Shown: positions 55,469 to 64,000, counted from the first letter of the stretch. The stretch: 64,000 nt of DNA from Gemmatimonadota bacterium (GCA_022560615.1 JADFSR010000001.1:310001-374000), one strand, 5' to 3'. Translations and numbers: made by a program. Notes: generated from the sequence alone by a model not told the origin.

Positions 55469-55597
55469 CTAATTGCCGACGAGGATGACGATCGCGACGA
55501 TGCTGGCCACCGCGACTCCGATGCCGGCCGAGGTGTACAGGTCGAGAGACAGCGCCCCGAGCGCGCGGGGTAACAGGGGAAGGCGGGGACGTTTCAT
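55469..55597 (-). CDS. Putative small membrane protein (42 residues)
   Basis: ATG 55597 to TAG 55469 encodes a basic start (MKRPRLPLLPRALG) and one hydrophobic helix (SAGIGVAVASIVAIVILVG). It is too short for family assignment and has no good ribosome binding site. Its position six bases before tdk and its one-segment design make it a plausible small membrane protein. Confidence 0.4.
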   Translation of the reverse strand: MKRPRLPLLPRALGALSLDLYTSAGIGVAVASIVAIVILVGN

Positions 55598-55736
55598 GGA
55601 TCGATGCGCACCGTGGCAGGGTGAATCGATATGGCTAGTTTAGTCGGACGCCTTCCGGGTTGTCTACCCGCCGGATGCTGGGCGGCCCCTCCGACCTCAA
55701 AGCAGAATCACACTCCGCTCCCAAGAAGGTCCAGGT

Positions 55737-57347
55737 ATGAAGATCCGCCTCCATCGCCACGGCAGCGTCGCGCTCATGGCCGGCGCGCTGCTCGGGGTGT
55801 CGGGTGCCTCGGGCCAAGACACCGCCGCGCCGTCGCTCGTCGTCATGATCGTCGTTGATCAGCTCCGTGGGGATATGATCGGTCACTACGAGGAGGCGTT
55901 CTCGGGCGGCTTTCGGAGGTTTCTCGACGAGGGATACAGCTTCACCAACGCATCGCATGCGCATGCGCGCACGCATACAGCGCCGGGACACGCGACGCTC
56001 TCGACGGGAGTCTTTCCTTCACGCTCGGGCATCGTCGCGAACGACTGGTTCCTGCGGGCCGGCGAGAGCTGGCAGAGTGTCTACGCCGTCGAGGATCTCG
56101 ACAGCCCGATCCTCGGATTCGAGAGCGAGGAAGCACTCCCCGGTCGCTCGCCGAAAAACCTGCTGCGCACCGGTTTGGCTGATTGGGTGCGCGCTGCGGA
56201 CGGCGATGCCCGGACGATGTCGATCTCGTCGAAAGACCGCGCCGCGATTCCGCTGGCTGGCAAGACCGACTCGAACGTGTACTGGCTCCTGCCCCGGTTG
56301 GCCCGCTTCATTACGTCGACGCACTACGCCAACCGCTACCCCCGTTGGTTGACCCGCTTCAACGAACGGGTCATGCCCAGGATCGTGGGCGACCTCGTGT
56401 GGGAGAACGGAGTACCGGAGCGGTTCCGGTCCCTGGCTCGCTCCGACAGCGCGTCCTACGAGGGGGCGAACGCGGGCCGAGGAGGCTCGACGTTCCCGCA
56501 CCGGAGCTCGGACGAGGCCGTGACGACGGGCCTCCAGGCGCACAACCAGTGGGCCGTCAGGCACGCCCCAGCCGACGCTGCGGTGATCGCGCTGGCGGAG
56601 GCCGCGATCGAGGAGTTCGATCTCGGGCAGCGTGATCAGGTCGACTACCTCGCGATCTCCCTTTCGGCGACGGACTACGTCGGCCATGACCACGGGCCGT
56701 TCAGCCAGGAGCAACTCGTGAACCTCGTGCACGTGGACCGTATCCTCGGGGAATTCCTCGAATACCTGGACGAGGAGGTAGGCGACGGGGAGTGGGTCGT
56801 GGGCCTTTCGTCCGATCACGGCGTCGTGACCATGCCCGAGTATGAGCGGGAGAGCGGCGATAGGAGGGTAGTACGGATCCGGAGGCAGGATGAGACGCAG
56901 AGGCTCTCAGCGTCGCTCAGGACCGCGTCCGGCAGGGGGGGCCTGCCCGAGGAGATCGCTGAGCGACTGGCCAGAAGCCTCGAGGCCGAGGGGACTGTTG
57001 AAAAGGCGTACACGCACTTCGAGCTGACGCGGGGCGAGCCCGCCGACTCGTTCGCCGTGCTCTTCCGGAACTCGCACTACCCGGGTCGTGCGCACAATAC
57101 GCTCTCGCCGTACGGCGTAGAGATCCGTTACCGGGAGGGCGATCTAGTGCACTTCCGGACGGGCACCACACACGGAACGCCGTATTGGTACGACCGGCAC
57201 GTGCCGTTCATCCTGCTCGGCGCGGGCGTCGAAGCAGGATCATCGGATGCGCCCGCCTACACCGTCGACATGGCCCCAACGCTCGCTGCGTTGGCAGGCA
57301 TCGACGCTCCGTACGACCTGGACGGACGCGCGATCTACAGAAGATAA
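55737..57347 (+). CDS. Secreted alkaline phosphatase family protein (PafA-like)
   Basis: A 536-residue exported phosphatase. AGGTCCAGGT lies just before the ATG and a signal peptide (VALMAGALLGVSGASG) begins the chain. PafA-type motifs: VVMIVVDQLRGDMI, the nucleophile Thr in ARTHTAPGHATLSTG (about residue 79), YLAISLSATDYVGHDHGP, SSDHGVVTMPEY and GTTHGTPYWYDRHVPFILLG. It releases phosphate from organic esters outside the cell. It is monocistronic; a 14-bp stem hairpin follows. Confidence 0.9.
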   Translation: MKIRLHRHGSVALMAGALLGVSGASGQDTAAPSLVVMIVVDQLRGDMIGHYEEAFSGGFRRFLDEGYSFTNASHAHARTHTAPGHATLSTGVFPSRSGIVANDWFLRAGESWQSVYAVEDLDSPILGFESEEALPGRSPKNLLRTGLADWVRAADGDARTMSISSKDRAAIPLAGKTDSNVYWLLPRLARFITSTHYANRYPRWLTRFNERVMPRIVGDLVWENGVPERFRSLARSDSASYEGANAGRGGSTFPHRSSDEAVTTGLQAHNQWAVRHAPADAAVIALAEAAIEEFDLGQRDQVDYLAISLSATDYVGHDHGPFSQEQLVNLVHVDRILGEFLEYLDEEVGDGEWVVGLSSDHGVVTMPEYERESGDRRVVRIRRQDETQRLSASLRTASGRGGLPEEIAERLARSLEAEGTVEKAYTHFELTRGEPADSFAVLFRNSHYPGRAHNTLSPYGVEIRYREGDLVHFRTGTTHGTPYWYDRHVPFILLGAGVEAGSSDAPAYTVDMAPTLAALAGIDAPYDLDGRAIYRR

Positions 57348-57383
57348 CCCAGCACACATTTTTCCTAAAAGTCCTTTCAATTT

Positions 57384-57419
57384 GGTACGCTCTCCCGTCA
57401 TATGGCGGGAGGGCGTACC
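57384..57419. repeat. 14-bp stem inverted repeat
   Basis: GGTACGCTCTCCCG (57384-57397) and CGGGAGGGCGTACC (57406-57419) pair with one G-T mismatch over an eight-base loop. No T run follows, so it could be a factor-dependent terminator of the phosphatase gene or an operator; it lies 20 bases upstream of a strong -35 box. Confidence 0.6.
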
Positions 57420-57438
57420 TGTTGCTGTCACTTGAATC

Positions 57439-57467
57439 TTGACAGATTCAGACGCGACCCGTATACG
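57439..57467 (+). promoter_or_regulatory. Strong candidate sigma70 promoter
   Basis: TTGACA (57439-57444), an exact -35 consensus, is followed after exactly 17 bases by TATACG (57462-57467). Transcription from near 57474 would give a leader of about 240 bases before the next start codon (57715). The leader includes a run of nine Cs (57655-57663). The rest of the 57348-57714 gap contains only the 57384 dyad. Confidence 0.65.
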
Positions 57468-57714
57468 TATGTGTCACGCTGTAAACATATGAACCTGTGC
57501 GTTCCGGGAGTGGACCCCGGAGTCCGGAGCCTTGATGGCGCCGGTCTCCAGGTTCTTCGACGGGAACGACGACGCGCCGCCTCCCGCGCGTCCGCAGTTA
57601 ACAAGCGGATGGTGGGAAGGTCGACCGGCGACGAGACAGGTCTCCGCAGGCTCTCCCCCCCCCACGACAGAGGAAGCTGGACTTGTAGTCAGGCGTCGAA
57701 CCGAGGGAGACACG

Positions 57715-58434
57715 ATGGACGCGCGGGAAGAAGGACGGGTTGGCTGGACGATAGAGGAGGCCGAGGGGTTGCTCTTGTCGCTCAAGAGCATCGTGTCGGC
57801 TCGAGTCGTTGCGCGTCCGGGTGGCGAGGTGGAGGAGATCCACGTCCTGACCACTGACGAGCTGAAGCCAAAACAGACCGTGCGCAACGTGGAGTCCGCC
57901 CTACTCGCCCACCTGGATATCGAGGTCGATCACCGGAAGATCTCGGTCGCGCAGACGAAGGGGCGGCCACCCGAGCGCGCGGAGCCTGAACCCACGGTCA
58001 TGCTCCTTCCCGATCCGTCCGTTCGTGAGGGGCGCCTGCTCTTTTTCAGCCATCACATGGAGACGGAGCGCTCACACCGAGTGCGGCATCGGGTGGAGAT
58101 CGAATGGCAGGGTGATCGCTACGCCGGTGAAGCCACTGCCGCCGATCTACCCCGCGCGAGACTCGAGGCTATAGCGGCAGCGACGCTCGCAGCGGTGTCT
58201 GCCGCCCACGAGAAAGGGATGGGGGAGGACAGACAGGCCGTCGCCCTCGCGGTGGACGGAGTGACGGTGGTCAACGCTTTCGACCAAAAGTTCGTACTGG
58301 TCGCCGTACACGCGATCTCGGGACGCGACGTGGCGTCGCTCGCGGGCGCAACCGTCGTGAGCGAAACCACGGACCGCGCAACAATCCTGTCAGCGCTGCA
58401 AGCCACGGACCGTTGGGTCCGAGGAAAACTCTAG
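57715..58434 (+). CDS. Protein of unknown function
   Basis: A 239-residue cytoplasmic protein. The ATG at 57715 is preceded by GAGGGAGA; an earlier in-frame start adds an unconvincing 61 residues. The N-terminal 75 residues have the character of a small alpha/beta domain (LLLSLKSIVSARVVARPGGE, HVLTTDELKPKQTVRNVESA, LLAHLDIEVDHRKISVAQ). After a Pro-rich linker comes a second domain, with VEIEWQGDRYAGEATAADLP and VTVVNAFDQKFVLVAVHAIS, compatible with an ACT-like or swapped fold. I recognise no named family and no catalytic motif. The next gene encodes a tiny peptide and then an HD-GYP phosphodiesterase. Confidence 0.7.
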   Translation: MDAREEGRVGWTIEEAEGLLLSLKSIVSARVVARPGGEVEEIHVLTTDELKPKQTVRNVESALLAHLDIEVDHRKISVAQTKGRPPERAEPEPTVMLLPDPSVREGRLLFFSHHMETERSHRVRHRVEIEWQGDRYAGEATAADLPRARLEAIAAATLAAVSAAHEKGMGEDRQAVALAVDGVTVVNAFDQKFVLVAVHAISGRDVASLAGATVVSETTDRATILSALQATDRWVRGKL

Positions 58435-58592
58435 AAGCGAGGCCCGCGGGCCCTGTAAATAACCCCCCAGGACAAGGAGAAGGAGAGCCCCCTCGAGTGT
58501 GCCCCTGAGCGAAGAAGAGCGGTGAGCGAAGCGCATGCGGCTCCCACAGCGGAATTCGGGATGCCGACACCGATTCATAAGGAGGTTGCGCT

Positions 58593-58664
58593 ATGTTTAG
58601 CTCTCTGTTCGACTTTTTCGGAAGTGTGCTGTCCCTACTCGGGAACGGCGTTGTAAGCTGGTAA
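58593..58664 (+). CDS. 23-residue hydrophobic peptide with a perfect Shine-Dalgarno sequence
   Basis: ATG 58593 to TAA 58664 encodes MFSSLFDFFGSVLSLLGNGV followed by VSW. The site AAGGAGG lies seven bases before the ATG, the best ribosome binding sequence in this part of the window. The peptide has one acidic residue, a run of hydrophobic residues that could form an amphipathic helix, two glycines and a C-terminal Trp. It is too short for homology. It may be a signal peptide, a membrane-active peptide or a small regulator of the next gene, whose start is 38 bases after its stop. Confidence 0.55.
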   Translation: MFSSLFDFFGSVLSLLGNGVVSW

Positions 58665-58702
58665 CAGGGACGGGGTAGATTTGAGGGGGCCATCCCCCCT
58701 TT

Positions 58703-60127
58703 ATGAAGGACCGAGGAATCCGCATCTATGTGGGGATGATGTGCGCGGCCGCGGTCGGAAGCCTCGTGCTGACCCGCTGGTCCTCGCTAGGCACGCTTCC
58801 CGCATCGAGTCAGGCCGCGCTCGCCGGTCTGATGTTGATCGCCCTCCTGTCTGAGTCGGTGGCGATTCGCCTGAGTGTCGGCGCTAAGGCTGGCGGTGCC
58901 TCGTCCATCATGTTTATCCCACTCCTGGCAAGTGTTCAGCTGTTCGGTCCCGCCGCGGGGGTCCTGCTCGCACCGACCACGATGCTCTTCGGCGAGTTCG
59001 TCGTACGACGGAAGGGCCTGCAACGCGGCGCGTTCAACGTGGCCCAGACCGTTTTTGCGGCGACGTTGGCCGGGTGGGCGTTCACGTTGCTCGATGGGGT
59101 CCCGCTCGAGGGCCAGCCGAGCGCCTCAGTAACCATCACCAGCCAACTCTGGCCTTTTATCACCTTTGGCCTGGTCTTTCTTGCCCTCAACCACGCGGCC
59201 GTCTCTCTCGCAATCACGCTCAGCCAGGGGCTCCCGTTCAGGAAGGTCTGGGCGAAGATGCTGAGTCACTCTGGCGGGAGCCTGAACGACCTGCTGATCA
59301 GCCCGATAGCCCTCGCGGTGGCGTTCCTGTACGTGCAGTTCGGGATAGCCGGCATCCTCGTCCTGCTGCTCCCGATGCTGTTCATTCGTTATTCGTACCT
59401 CGCTACGTTTAGGCTCAGGGAGGCGAACGCGGACCTGCTGAAGGCGCTAGTAAAGGCGATCGAGACCCGGGATCCGTACACCTCGGGCCACTCACTGCGC
59501 GTCTCGCATCTGGCGCGCCGCGTCGCCGAAGAACTCGGGTTGCAAGCACACGTGGTGGAGCAGATAGAAAACGCGGGCCTGCTTCACGACATCGGCAAGA
59601 TCGAGGCGGTTTTCACGGACATTCTGAGGAAGCCGGGTTCGCTGTCCGATGAAGAACGGGCGATCATCGAGTCGCACGTCACGAAGGGCGTGAGCCTGCT
59701 TCGGGATCTGTCATCTGTCCCCGAATCGGTAATCAAGACGGTCCGTCACCATCACGAGCGCGAAGATGGCAACGGATACCCCGATCGTCTAATGGGTGAT
59801 GAAATCCCTATCGGCGCCAAGATCATCGCAGCGTGTGATGCTGTCGATGCGATGCTCTCTGACCGCCCGTACCGGAAGGCCCTGGCTGTCTCCGCCGTTC
59901 GCGAAGAGCTACATGAGCATGCCGGCAAGCAGTTCGATCACCGCGTTGTGAGGGCCATGATGACCGCGAATGTCTTGAGCGACTACGCGGATATCATGCG
60001 GCGCGGTCGCGAAGCCACTGAGGTCGTCGAGCAGCACGGTCTTCTCGCCACAATGCCGCTGCGTCCGGCGGCTCGGAAGCCCAAACCCGGACGTTGGACT
60101 CGATCCGCACGGCTGCCGGTGCGATAG
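58703..60127 (+). CDS. Membrane HD-GYP domain cyclic di-GMP phosphodiesterase
   Basis: A 474-residue protein. The first about 230 residues hold some eight membrane segments (SQAALAGLMLIALLSESVAI, AGVLLAPTTMLFGEFVV, FITFGLVFLALNHAAVSLAI and others), a sensor-like membrane region. The C-terminal HD-GYP domain starts VKAIETRDPYTSGHSLRVS and has the HD motif LLHDIGKIEA, VRHHHEREDGNGYPDRL (with GYP) and IIAACDAVDAML. All metal-binding residues of active HD-GYP enzymes are present, so it should hydrolyse c-di-GMP to GMP. A short GGGGG/CCCCC hairpin (58684-58699) lies directly before the ATG and could mask it. Confidence 0.9.
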   Translation: MKDRGIRIYVGMMCAAAVGSLVLTRWSSLGTLPASSQAALAGLMLIALLSESVAIRLSVGAKAGGASSIMFIPLLASVQLFGPAAGVLLAPTTMLFGEFVVRRKGLQRGAFNVAQTVFAATLAGWAFTLLDGVPLEGQPSASVTITSQLWPFITFGLVFLALNHAAVSLAITLSQGLPFRKVWAKMLSHSGGSLNDLLISPIALAVAFLYVQFGIAGILVLLLPMLFIRYSYLATFRLREANADLLKALVKAIETRDPYTSGHSLRVSHLARRVAEELGLQAHVVEQIENAGLLHDIGKIEAVFTDILRKPGSLSDEERAIIESHVTKGVSLLRDLSSVPESVIKTVRHHHEREDGNGYPDRLMGDEIPIGAKIIAACDAVDAMLSDRPYRKALAVSAVREELHEHAGKQFDHRVVRAMMTANVLSDYADIMRRGREATEVVEQHGLLATMPLRPAARKPKPGRWTRSARLPVR

Positions 60128-60156
60128 TAGTTCCGGAGCCAACGGCGACTCGGTCT

Positions 60157-63100
60157 CTAGCTGGTCCGCTCGCGCAGCCGGTCGAGCCAGGTCGCCCTCG
60201 TGTGGAGTCGGAGGTCGTGGGCGACTTCACGGGCCTCCTCGATCCTCTCCAACTGAATGCTTTCCCCAATTCGGGCGGCGAGCTCCAGTTCGATCACTCT
60301 GACCTTCAACCACGCGTTGAGCATCCTTGGGAATAGTTGCGGTTGGTCCTCCCGCAGGATCTCGAGCGCCGCCTGATGCCTGCCCCTTCTGGTTAGCAGG
60401 GCCGCCTGGAATCTTAGGATCAGGCTGGGCTGGAAGTACCAGTACGGTGGTATCACCAATAACTCCTCGAATCGTCGCGCCTCCGACAGACGCCCCTGCT
60501 CCAATGCGCAAATGCCGAGGCCGGCGTACACCATACTGGCGTAGTGGGGGGCGGGGTCCGAAGAGAAAGCATCACGAAGGTCGCGATACTGTGACTCCGC
60601 GTCGGTGAAGTCGCGTCTTAGCAACGCCAGTTCTGCGAGATTGAGATGATGGTTCGTCGATGGGCGCTGAAGGTCGGCGCCGGAGAGAAGGGGGCCTGCG
60701 CGCGCCAGGGACTCTCCTGCTTCATCGAGGTCTCCGACGTCCAGTTGAAATGCTGCCACGTTTCCTTCAATCGCGAACCGCCGGAATCGATCTCCGCTTC
60801 TCTCGGCGAGCGTACGTGCCTCAGCGATGAGCCTCCGGGAGGCCGGAAGGTAGAGTCGAGCCGAGTAGTGGAGAATCGCAATTAATCGGCACTGTACCGA
60901 CAGTAGATGGTTCTCGAGTCCGTGCTTCCGAGCGATCTCCACCGCCTTCTCTCCCCGGGCTACGCCGTCGTCCGAGTCCCGGAACAGGATGCTCATGCCG
61001 AGACTCGCGTTGATGAGGCAAGCGGCTTCGTGAGACCCGACGCCATCTACCGTAGCCATTTCATCGAGAAGGGATCTCACCTTCGGCACGTCCCCCTGTG
61101 CGTGCCGCAGGTGCAGCTCCACGTCCAGTGCCAGGGCCAGAGCCTCCCAATCCTCGCCCACCCTAGCCTCGTCCTTCACGTGAGTCAGGCGATCGATAAG
61201 ATCCAAGACAGGCGTCGCGCCGTTCTCGGCCAGCCCTTCAACGCGTAAGATCTCCATGCGGCGCGCGGTTGGGCTGTCCCCTACCTGTCGGAGACGCGTT
61301 GCCGCGAGCTCGAGCATTGGATTCGCGCGAGCCATCTGGCGATCCATGTGCAGTGCCTTGGCCAAGTCGGCGGTAGCGGATGCGCGACGGACAGGGTCGG
61401 TCTCGTTCTGAACGACGATCTCGAAAAAGTGGGCCGCCGAGACAACCGCCCCACTCGCGAGAGCTTCCGTGGCGGCAATCCCAGCATAGTGGATCGCTCG
61501 CTCCGGCTCCCCCGCTTCGGCGAAGTGGATCGCGAGCTCGCCGGGGAGTTCCGAGGCGTCGAGGGCCTCCATGTGCGTGCCGACCCTGCCGTGCAGCAAG
61601 GGCCGACGGACATCACCGATGTGTTTGTAGAGGGCACTCCTGAACAGCTCGTGCGAGATGCTGATTCGGTCGCGATCGACTACCACGAAGTGCGATCTCT
61701 GCAACTCCTCAACCCGATCGACACATTCATCGAGCCCGAGCTCGGTGAGTTCCCCGAGGTCGGTGAGCCTCATGGGGCGCGCCCGTACCGCGAGCACCTC
61801 CGCCACCCGGGTAGCCCCCTCTGAGAGATTCCCAATCCGTGTGTCGAAGATCTGGCGCAACGAGATGGGAATGGGGATGGTCTCGAGGGTCCGCTCCGGC
61901 AGGGAAAGTCGTCCGGCGACGAAGTCCTTGGTCACCTCAGTCAAGTAGAACGGATGGTTCGCTGCCAGGTCGCACAGATGTTCTCTGGTGACCTTGTCCA
62001 GCGGACGATCCGCGATGTGGTCGACGAGTCGGCGGGCGTCTGAGTCGTCCAGTTCGGAGAGGTGGACGGTGCGCACGCTGATCCCGTCCGACTCCTGGAT
62101 GAGTACGGATAGAGGATCGCCCTTCCGAACCAGCTCGGGACGGATCGCCGCGACGACTCCCAACGGCCCCGACTCCCAGCGTCTCTGCATGAACTGTAGA
62201 AGCGCGATGGTTGTAGGGTCGGCCCAATGGATGTCGTCCAGGAAGAGCAGAGTGGGGCTCTCCTGAGCGAGCCGATCGAACAGCATCCAAAACGCATCGA
62301 GTAGGCGACGGGAGAGGCTACTGTCTTGCACGTACGGGATCTCCCCCGGCGGACCGTCGATCCAGCTAGCTGGGAGGAAGGAGCTGATCACCGCGCTCCA
62401 GGGATCGCCAAGGGCTCGGAGATGTGGCCGCAGGTCGACACTCGAGAGCGCATCGATGATCGGATTGAGAGCGATCTTGCGTTCCAACTCGACAGGCCGG
62501 GCGTGAAGACACCTGAACCCTTCTAGGATCGCCTTCGTCCGAAGCTCCTCCATGAGGCGTGTCTTGCCGATGCCTGCCTCCCCGCTCATTAGGAGAAGAT
62601 CGAGGTTACCGCTCCTCACCCTTTGGAACACCCTGCACGCCTCCGCCAACTGTGTGCTCCTGCCGATGAGCGGCACGATCGGTGCGGTGGGTCCGACCGA
62701 GAAGCGGGCACCAGTAAGTGTGCGAACGCGAACCATGAGTCTGCTGAGTCGATCGGACCCTGTTGTGTTCGGGGCTAGCGACTCCACGTGACTCGCGTAC
62801 GCGGCCTCAGCGGACGCTGTCCTTCCGATGCGCGCCCGTGCCTCGATCACCTTCTCCAGGGCGGGCACGTCGTTTGGCGCAAGCAGATAGAGCGCCTCAG
62901 CGGCATCGTGCGCCGACTCCCAGTCGTCGATCTTCACTCCCTCATCCCACGCGCTGGCGGCCGCTCGGCGAAGCCTGTTCGCGAGTGACAAGCGACGCGC
63001 CTCGAGCCAGTCGGCGAGGGGCGCGCTCGTGGGTGAGAGCCTTGCCGCGAAGCCCAGTTGTAACGTCTCGGCGGCATCGAGAAGTCGGCCGTCGGAAAGT

Positions 63101-63432
63101 GACTGAAGGAAGTCAGGCAGGTCGCTGCTCGTAACCGATGCGTCGGGTTGCAGTGGGTCCGCGTTGTTCTCGACTACGCGCGTCCGCATTCGGTGGTGCA
63201 CATCGCTGAGTAGCTGTCGGAGCTTTTGCCGCGGAACTGGCCCGTCGTCCACGGCCCAGATCAGCCAAATGACTTCAGCGCGGCTGATCCGGCCGTCACG
63301 ATGCCCGAAGAGAAGCGCCACCAGAGCCATCTGGTGCGGCGAGAACGTGATCTCCTCGTCCCGGATGCGTGCAACGGGTCCGCCGAAGAGCTCGACCCTC
63401 GTGAGCACCTTGTCAGATCGCGCTCGGCTCAT
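60157..63432 (-). CDS. Large SARP/AAA-type transcriptional regulator
   Basis: A 1091-residue regulator. The N-terminal part (about 1-250) looks like a SARP-style winged helix (VELFGGPVARIRDEEITFS, ALLFGHRDGRISRAEVIWLI) followed by a bacterial transcriptional activation domain of helical repeats. The NTPase has Walker A GEAGIGKTR and Walker B LLFLDDIHWADPTT. The C-terminal half is helical TPR-like. Unlike the 40813 regulator it has no C-terminal LuxR HTH, so DNA binding should be N-terminal. The start is ATG 63432; upstream in-frame codons are low-complexity. It converges on the HD-GYP gene, 29 bases apart. Confidence 0.8.
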   Translation of the reverse strand: MSRARSDKVLTRVELFGGPVARIRDEEITFSPHQMALVALLFGHRDGRISRAEVIWLIWAVDDGPVPRQKLRQLLSDVHHRMRTRVVENNADPLQPDASVTSSDLPDFLQSLSDGRLLDAAETLQLGFAARLSPTSAPLADWLEARRLSLANRLRRAAASAWDEGVKIDDWESAHDAAEALYLLAPNDVPALEKVIEARARIGRTASAEAAYASHVESLAPNTTGSDRLSRLMVRVRTLTGARFSVGPTAPIVPLIGRSTQLAEACRVFQRVRSGNLDLLLMSGEAGIGKTRLMEELRTKAILEGFRCLHARPVELERKIALNPIIDALSSVDLRPHLRALGDPWSAVISSFLPASWIDGPPGEIPYVQDSSLSRRLLDAFWMLFDRLAQESPTLLFLDDIHWADPTTIALLQFMQRRWESGPLGVVAAIRPELVRKGDPLSVLIQESDGISVRTVHLSELDDSDARRLVDHIADRPLDKVTREHLCDLAANHPFYLTEVTKDFVAGRLSLPERTLETIPIPISLRQIFDTRIGNLSEGATRVAEVLAVRARPMRLTDLGELTELGLDECVDRVEELQRSHFVVVDRDRISISHELFRSALYKHIGDVRRPLLHGRVGTHMEALDASELPGELAIHFAEAGEPERAIHYAGIAATEALASGAVVSAAHFFEIVVQNETDPVRRASATADLAKALHMDRQMARANPMLELAATRLRQVGDSPTARRMEILRVEGLAENGATPVLDLIDRLTHVKDEARVGEDWEALALALDVELHLRHAQGDVPKVRSLLDEMATVDGVGSHEAACLINASLGMSILFRDSDDGVARGEKAVEIARKHGLENHLLSVQCRLIAILHYSARLYLPASRRLIAEARTLAERSGDRFRRFAIEGNVAAFQLDVGDLDEAGESLARAGPLLSGADLQRPSTNHHLNLAELALLRRDFTDAESQYRDLRDAFSSDPAPHYASMVYAGLGICALEQGRLSEARRFEELLVIPPYWYFQPSLILRFQAALLTRRGRHQAALEILREDQPQLFPRMLNAWLKVRVIELELAARIGESIQLERIEEAREVAHDLRLHTRATWLDRLRERTS

Positions 63433-63517
63433 GGTGCGGGCATCTGCGTCTCGACTAGCAGCTCGGTCTCGAATGCTGAGGGGGAGGCAATCTTCTCCCC
63501 CGAGCGTGCGGGAGCAA

Positions 63518-64000
63518 CTACTTGGCGGCGGTGCGTCTGCCTCTGGCGCCGCCAGCCCGCCTGGCCCTCCGCTCCGGCCTCCCTGCATCAGCGGGCGGGC
63601 TCTCGATGCCCGAAACGCGTGAGTGATCGGGCGCTAGGCCGCCCGATTCGGCCTCGCGCCTCAACCAGCACTCCATGAGCCACTCCCACCCGAGCTGCTT
63701 GCGCGCCTCGTGAGGGCGAACACCCATGATCCGTTCCATTTGATTGCTCACGGAGAAACCGTCTGGATAGCCGAACTCGTACGCCACCGAGAAGATGCTG
63801 TCCCTGCTATTCTGAAGTTTGATCGCCACACGCAAGAGCCGACCAAGGTGCAACCAGTGCGAGGGCACAGGGAGCCCCCTACTCAAGAACCGGCGTCCGA
63901 GGGCGCGACGGGACAGGTACATGCTTCTGGCGAGAGCAGTGATCGAGCGAAGATCCGCGGACTTGTCGATCGTCCGCCGAATGAGGTGCACCGTGTCTCG
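63518..64000 (-). CDS. AraC-family HTH regulator, cut by the window edge
   Basis: The frame runs off the right end of the window, so the N-terminal part is unseen. About 100 visible residues form an AraC HTH: ITALARSMYLSRRALGRRFL (first helix-turn-helix) and VAYEFGYPDGFSVSNQMERI, MGVRPHEARK (second one). The tail from about 63680 to the stop is Arg/Ala/Gly-rich and probably disordered. It sits 85 bases upstream of the SARP-type regulator on the same strand and may be its partner. Confidence 0.75.
   Translation of the reverse strand, partial: RDTVHLIRRTIDKSADLRSITALARSMYLSRRALGRRFLSRGLPVPSHWLHLGRLLRVAIKLQNSRDSIFSVAYEFGYPDGFSVSNQMERIMGVRPHEARKQLGWEWLMECWLRREAESGGLAPDHSRVSGIESPPADAGRPERRARRAGGARGRRTAAK

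Noticed and set aside
57384-57419. Intrinsic terminator
   Set aside because: The stem is strong but no U-tract follows, so I kept it as an inverted repeat.
57474-57714. c-di-GMP riboswitch in the leader upstream of the unknown gene
   Set aside because: I could not find the conserved GEMM core sequences; only proximity to an HD-GYP gene suggested it.
1-64000. CRISPR arrays, insertion sequences, prophage or rRNA genes
   Set aside because: I saw no repeat-spacer pattern, transposase, integrase or rRNA sequence.

Overview
The window is about 64 kb of high-GC DNA from a Gram-negative-type bacterial chromosome and contains the replication origin. The best overall fit is a member of Gemmatimonadota. 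That is an inference from gene content: many secreted M14/M28 peptidases and lipoproteins, a ParAB-M23-bactofilin cluster, high GC and the style of the envelope proteins. No 16S rRNA gene is present to confirm it. I see no insertion sequences, prophage or CRISPR array.

Left arm (0-28 kb), almost all on the minus strand, which is the leading strand away from the origin. It starts with the 3' end of ispH, then the pyruvate dehydrogenase block: lipA, pdhA, pdhB, E2, a secreted amidohydrolase, a secreted phosphodiesterase and lpdA. Next come a LOG-family gene and a sugar-nucleotide-type dehydratase, a zinc-ribbon membrane protein with an M14 carboxypeptidase, a decayed gene, an M28 peptidase, and a nif3-like gene. 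The cell-organisation set bactofilin, M23 peptidase, parB and parA follows, with two perfect parS palindromes nearby. The origin-proximal operon is rpmH/rnpA-yidD-yidC-mnmE-acyP-mnmG. Here rpmH lies entirely inside the 5' part of an extended rnpA reading frame, as described for Thermus.

Origin (28-31 kb): dnaA, then a 312-bp oriC with DnaA-box-like sites and a perfect DnaA-trio tract, then dnaN. No recF or gyrase gene follows.

Right arm (31-64 kb), mixed strands. It holds pyrE; a lipoprotein, histidine kinase, NtrC-type regulator, coiled-coil protein and outer-membrane barrel in one operon; a phosphopantetheinyl transferase next to a truncated thioesterase; a fused ModA-ModB molybdate transporter with ModC; a large LuxR-type ATPase regulator; a heavily frameshifted ada pseudogene; uppS; a winged-helix regulator with its membrane partner; and a lipid cluster (diacylglycerol kinase-like, ADC-like, PlsC, nucleotidyltransferase-like, CDP-alcohol phosphatidyltransferase). 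These are followed by a secreted cytochrome c/copper-monooxygenase-like pair, tRNA-Asn, tdk and a PafA-type phosphatase.

The last 6 kb is the most unusual stretch. A dyad and a near-consensus promoter with a long leader precede a gene of unknown function, a 23-residue hydrophobic peptide gene with a perfect Shine-Dalgarno sequence, a membrane HD-GYP c-di-GMP phosphodiesterase, a 1091-residue SARP/AAA-type regulator and an AraC-type regulator cut by the window edge.
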